Source of the DNA: Niveibacterium sp. 24ML
Lineage (GTDB): Bacteria > Pseudomonadota > Gammaproteobacteria > Burkholderiales > Rhodocyclaceae
DNA: 64,000 nucleotides
NCBI RefSeq assembly: GCF_026586805.1
Contig: NZ_JAPFHA010000012.1
Span: 1-64,000, forward strand
Direction: 5' to 3'
Position 1 is the stretch's first letter. Each line of letters begins with the position of its first letter. Below are positions 60,568 through 64,000 of this stretch, one piece after another. The position numbers were made by a program, and so were the translations under genes. The notes beneath the pieces were generated by a model that was given only the letters and a program-made list of their open reading frames with translations, did not search any database and had not been told where the DNA came from.

Positions 60568-63500
60568 GGTCTTGCAGGGTCTGACTGAGGGTTGCGATCA
60601 GCGCGGCATCGTCGCTGCCGATCAGGGGCAGGCAACGCGCCGCCCAGGGTGCGAGGTCCGGGCTGTCTTCGCCCAGTTCTTCAAACCGCGCGCGCAAGGC
60701 ACGCGGGTAACCGCCCGCAGCCAACGCGAGCAGTTCTCGCAGCACATCGGGGCCGGGCGGGACGATACGCGGTGCGGCCGGCGGCGCCGCGTGCAGCCAT
60801 TCAAGGCCCAGCGCGCTGCGAACCTGTTCGAGCAAATCCGCCTCGGCAACCGGTTTGGTGACAAACCCATTGCAGCCGCTCTGCGCCCGCGCCTGTTCGG
60901 TGTTGTCATGCGCGTTGGCAGATACCATCACGATCGCGAGGCCGCTGTGCCCGGCTTCGCGCAGTTGGCGGCATACCACCCATCCGGTCGTGTCGCGCAG
61001 GCTGATATCGAGCAGCAACAAATCCGGCGTGCGCTGGGCCAGCGCAGCCAGGCAGGCGGCACCGCTGTCGACTTCTTCAATCAAGAAACCGAGCGGCTGC
61101 AGCATCGCGCGCAGCACCCCACGATGGGCCGCTTCGTCATCCACGATCAGCACATGCTGGCGCCGGCCAAGGTAACCGCTGACCGGCACAGCCAAAGCGC
61201 TGACTTCGACATTCGGCAAAGTCGGCAGGTAGAGCCGCACGACAAAGCGGCTGCCCTCGCCCCGCTTGCTGTACAGCTGAATGTCGCCGCCCATCAGCTC
61301 GACCAGCAGGCGGGTGATCGTGAGCCCGAGCCCGGTGCCCTCGGCGCCGACCCGTCCGGCACCGCGTTCGAAGGGCTGGAAGATGCGTTCATGCTCGGCC
61401 GCGTCGATGCCGACCCCGGTGTCGATCACCTCGATGTGTGCGATCTCGCGCCGGTACCGCACACGCAGGCAGACCTGGCCCTGCTCGGTGAATTTGACGG
61501 CGTTGCCTAGCAGGTTGATGAGGATCTGGCGCAAGCGCTTGGGGTCGGCATGCACGCGCTGCGGCAAGTGGCCGCGCGCCTCGTAGTGGAAGGAGAGGCC
61601 CGAGCTTTCCGCCAGCGGGCGGAACATCTTGACGATCTCGGTGAAGAATTCCTCAAGGTACAGCCCTTCCTGCTCCAGCCGCAGCTTGCCTGCTTCGATG
61701 CGCGACAGGTCGAGCAAGCCATCGACCAGGCTGGCAAGGTGCTCGCCGCTGCGGTGGATGGTGCCGACCGCGTCGCGCAAGGCACCCGCCAGCGCCTGCT
61801 GGCGCAAGAGCACCTGCGAATAGCCAAGGATGCTGTTGAGCGGCGAGCGCATCTCGTGGCTCATGCCGGTGACGAAGCGGCTCTTGGCAAGGTTGCCGCT
61901 CTCGGCCACTTCCTTGGCTTTTTGCAGGGCCGCGTCCGTCTGGCGGTGGGCGTCGATCTCGCGTTGCAGAAGCTGGTTCTGGCGATCCGACTCTTCCTGC
62001 GCGACCAGCCGGCTCTCGTTCGCCAGCACCAGCCACCAGGCGGCCACCGCAGTAAGCAGGAAGATCCCGGCGAACACCTTCCAGAAAAGGGGGGCAAGGT
62101 CAGCCGAGGCCGGCCCGCCGGGGTGCAGCAATTCCTGCGCGTAGAGCAACCAGAGCATGGCGCCGAACACGCAGACCATGCCGCCGAGCACCAACGCAAA
62201 TTGCCCCACGCGCCGCGCCATCGGCAGCGACACCCGATGCGGCCACCAGCCCGCCAGCAGATCGGCCAGTTGCTCGTGCGCGCGCGATCCGGTCTTGCAG
62301 CGGTCGCCGCAGCGGGCGTCCAGCGTGCAGCACAGCGAGCAGATCGCGCCGCCGTAGGCCGGGCAATGCGCCATGTCGTCCGCTTCGAACTTGTTGCGGC
62401 AGACCGCGCAGCGCAACACCCGGTGACGCGGCCCGAAGTCCACCGGCGCACGCGCAATCGTGTAACGCTGCCGCGTGAGCAGCGAGATCAGTGGCGCCGC
62501 CAGCAGCGACACCAGCAAGGCGATGCCGGTGGATGCCGGGCGCCAGCCCTCACCGAACAAGCCCACGTAGGCCGCGACCGAGAGCACCGATGCGATCAGC
62601 ATCGCCCCGAAGCCCGAGGGGTTGATGTCATACAGGTAGGCGCGGCGAAACTCGATGTTGCGGGGCGACAGGCCCAGCGGCTTGCTGATCACCAGATCGG
62701 CCACCACCGCCCCGACCCAGGCCACCGCAAGGTGCGCGTAGAGGCCGAGTACCCGTTCGATCGCCTCGAACACGCCCATCACCATCAGCAGCACCGCGAT
62801 CAGCACGTTGAAGGCCAGCCACACCACACGCCCCGGATGGCTGTGCGTCAGCCGTGCAAAGAAGTTGGACCAGGCGAGCGACCCGGCGTAGGCGTTGGTG
62901 ATGTTGATCTTCAACTGCGACACGATGACGAACACGCCCGCAAGGAAGATTGCACCACCGTGATCGCCGACCACCTCGCGGAAGCCGGCCAGGTACATCT
63001 GCATGGGTTCGAGCGCGCGCGACAAGGGCAATTCATGCTGCAAGACCAGGAAGGCGAGGAAGGCGCCGCCGACCATCTTGGCTGCGCCCATCAGGATCCA
63101 GCCCGGCCCGGCAATGATCACCGCCAGCCACCAGCGCGCCTTGCGGCCAGGCGTGGGCTCGGGCATGAAGCGCAGGAAGTCGACCTGTTCGCCGACCTGC
63201 GCGATCAGGGATGCGGCCACCGTGGCCGCCGCGCCGAAGGCGGCCCATGAAAATTCATCGCTGCCGGCGCTGCTGCCGTTGAGCGAGCTGAAGGCGACGA
63301 AGGCCTCCGGGTTCTTGATCGCCACCGCGATGAAAGGCAGCACCAGCAGCACCAGCCACACCGGCTGGGTCCACATCTGCAGGCGACTGATCAGGGTGAC
63401 GCCGTGGGTCACCAGCGGCACCACGATCAAGGCACTGAGCAGGTAGCCCAGCCAGCGAGGCATGTCGAACCATAGCTCGAAGGCCTGCGCCATGATCGCC

Positions 63501-63922
63501 GCTTCGATGGCGAAGAAGATGAAGGTAAAGCTGGCGTAGATCAGCGAGGTGATCGTCGAGCCGAGATAGCCAAAGCCCGCGCCGCGCGCCAGCAGATCCA
63601 TGTCGAGCCCGTGGCGCGCCGCGCGATACGCGATCGGCAGGCCGGTGAGGAAGATCACCAGGCTGACCACGGCAATCGCCCACATCGCGTTGGTGAAGCC
63701 GTAGCTCAGGGTGATGGCTGCACCAATCGCTTCCAGCGCGAGGAAGGACACTGCACCAAAAGCGGTATTCGCGACGCGGAACTCGCTCCATTTGCGGAAG
63801 CTGCGCGGCGTGAAACGCAGCGCGTAATCCTCCAGCGTTTCGTCCGACACCCAGCGGTTGTAGTCCCGCCGCACCTTCATGATGCGCTGTACCGGTTGCG
63901 GTCTGGCGACTTCCTGGTCCAC
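60554..63922 (-). CDS. NCS1-type permease fused to hybrid histidine kinase and receiver
   Basis: I start at GTG 63922, six bases after AGAAGGA, giving 1122 residues. Residues about 30-485 are a permease of the NCS1 (cytosine/purine/allantoin) type with about 12 helices. A cysteine cluster follows at 505-542 (CAVCRNKFEADDMAHCPAYG and ICSLCCTLDARCGDRC), possibly a metal site, then two more helices, a coiled coil, the phosphoacceptor His689 in GMSHEMRSPLNSILG, an ATPase domain (LINLLGNAVKF, GTGLGLTI) and a receiver with Asp972 in LLLLDISLRD. The last 80 residues match no domain I know and lack an Hpt histidine. It probably senses a solute through its transporter part and signals to the overlapping LuxR-type regulator. 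Confidence 0.9.
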   Translation of the reverse strand: MDQEVARPQPVQRIMKVRRDYNRWVSDETLEDYALRFTPRSFRKWSEFRVANTAFGAVSFLALEAIGAAITLSYGFTNAMWAIAVVSLVIFLTGLPIAYRAARHGLDMDLLARGAGFGYLGSTITSLIYASFTFIFFAIEAAIMAQAFELWFDMPRWLGYLLSALIVVPLVTHGVTLISRLQMWTQPVWLVLLVLPFIAVAIKNPEAFVAFSSLNGSSAGSDEFSWAAFGAAATVAASLIAQVGEQVDFLRFMPEPTPGRKARWWLAVIIAGPGWILMGAAKMVGGAFLAFLVLQHELPLSRALEPMQMYLAGFREVVGDHGGAIFLAGVFVIVSQLKINITNAYAGSLAWSNFFARLTHSHPGRVVWLAFNVLIAVLLMVMGVFEAIERVLGLYAHLAVAWVGAVVADLVISKPLGLSPRNIEFRRAYLYDINPSGFGAMLIASVLSVAAYVGLFGEGWRPASTGIALLVSLLAAPLISLLTRQRYTIARAPVDFGPRHRVLRCAVCRNKFEADDMAHCPAYGGAICSLCCTLDARCGDRCKTGSRAHEQLADLLAGWWPHRVSLPMARRVGQFALVLGGMVCVFGAMLWLLYAQELLHPGGPASADLAPLFWKVFAGIFLLTAVAAWWLVLANESRLVAQEESDRQNQLLQREIDAHRQTDAALQKAKEVAESGNLAKSRFVTGMSHEMRSPLNSILGYSQVLLRQQALAGALRDAVGTIHRSGEHLASLVDGLLDLSRIEAGKLRLEQEGLYLEEFFTEIVKMFRPLAESSGLSFHYEARGHLPQRVHADPKRLRQILINLLGNAVKFTEQGQVCLRVRYRREIAHIEVIDTGVGIDAAEHERIFQPFERGAGRVGAEGTGLGLTITRLLVELMGGDIQLYSKRGEGSRFVVRLYLPTLPNVEVSALAVPVSGYLGRRQHVLIVDDEAAHRGVLRAMLQPLGFLIEEVDSGAACLAALAQRTPDLLLLDISLRDTTGWVVCRQLREAGHSGLAIVMVSANAHDNTEQARAQSGCNGFVTKPVAEADLLEQVRSALGLEWLHAAPPAAPRIVPPGPDVLRELLALAAGGYPRALRARFEELGEDSPDLAPWAARCLPLIGSDDAALIATLSQTLQDHAFS

Positions 63923-64000
63923 CCGTAATCCTTCTGAAACGCGCCTGTTAACGCCTTTGTTCACGCCGGAAGCACGCAAGCGGCGTGCCCGATTGCGTGC

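Noticed and set aside
61550-63250. A 566-codon open frame on the + strand
   Set aside because: It is antisense to the permease-kinase fusion; the sense frame has continuous domain structure.
1-64000. CRISPR arrays, insertion sequences, prophage, tRNA or rRNA genes
   Set aside because: I scanned for regular repeats, transposase or integrase motifs and RNA gene signatures and found none that held up.

Overview
The window is GC-rich chromosomal DNA with tightly packed genes and no rRNA, tRNA, CRISPR array or insertion sequence that I could see. Gene content and order (xseB-ispA-dxs with folE2 next; rplM-rpsI; rhodanese-grx-secB-SH3 protein-gpsA; glyA-nrdR-ribD; coq7, ubiquinone-type metabolism, PldA and RND efflux) point to a Gram-negative betaproteobacterium, most likely Rhodocyclales. 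The genus cannot be fixed from the sequence alone.

Layout. 0-8.5 kb: a Rieske oxygenase, isoprenoid precursor genes (xseB, ispA, dxs), folE2, ribosomal proteins L13/S9, an OsmC protein, coq7 and rppH. 8.5-15.2 kb: proS, a lytic transglycosylase, a small lipoprotein, the periplasmic methionine sulfoxide repair pair msrPQ, and gpmI. 15.7-23.2 kb: a four-gene signalling block on the + strand, made of a large multi-pass histidine kinase, a TonB-dependent receptor, a YfiR-like periplasmic protein and a second kinase with a CHASE8-HAMP front end. 23.2-31.4 kb: mog, darP, pmbA, a 2-oxoacid-type TRAP transporter whose receptor gene is separated from its two membrane genes by a riboswitch-controlled terC, and a histidine phosphatase. 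31.4-41.6 kb: glyA-nrdR-ribD, moeB, a ctpA/envC cell-wall pair, rhodanese, glutaredoxin, secB and gpsA. 41.6-48.2 kb: a complete fructose PTS operon (fruB-fruK-fruA) with a divergent LacI-type regulator and two near-identical palindromic operators. 48.3-59 kb: a NYN-domain protein, trmL, a cupin, an outer-membrane barrel, an RND tripartite efflux operon ending in an SMR gene, and pldA. 59-64 kb: an unclassified HTH regulator, a LuxR-type response regulator and an NCS1 permease-histidine kinase-receiver fusion.

How genes work together. The fru block encodes fructose uptake and phosphorylation to fructose 1,6-bisphosphate under FruR control. MoeB and Mog support molybdenum cofactor synthesis, which MsrP needs. 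The 18.5-23.2 kb genes look like an outer membrane to periplasm to inner membrane signalling chain built on the YfiR/CHASE8 logic but with a kinase output. The NCS1-kinase fusion and its overlapping response regulator look like a transporter-coupled sensor system. The non-coding elements of most interest are a yybP-ykoY-type (Mn2+) riboswitch before terC and a candidate small RNA with repeated anti-Shine-Dalgarno motifs between rplM and the osmC-like gene. Domain names were assigned by eye from motifs; no database search was run.
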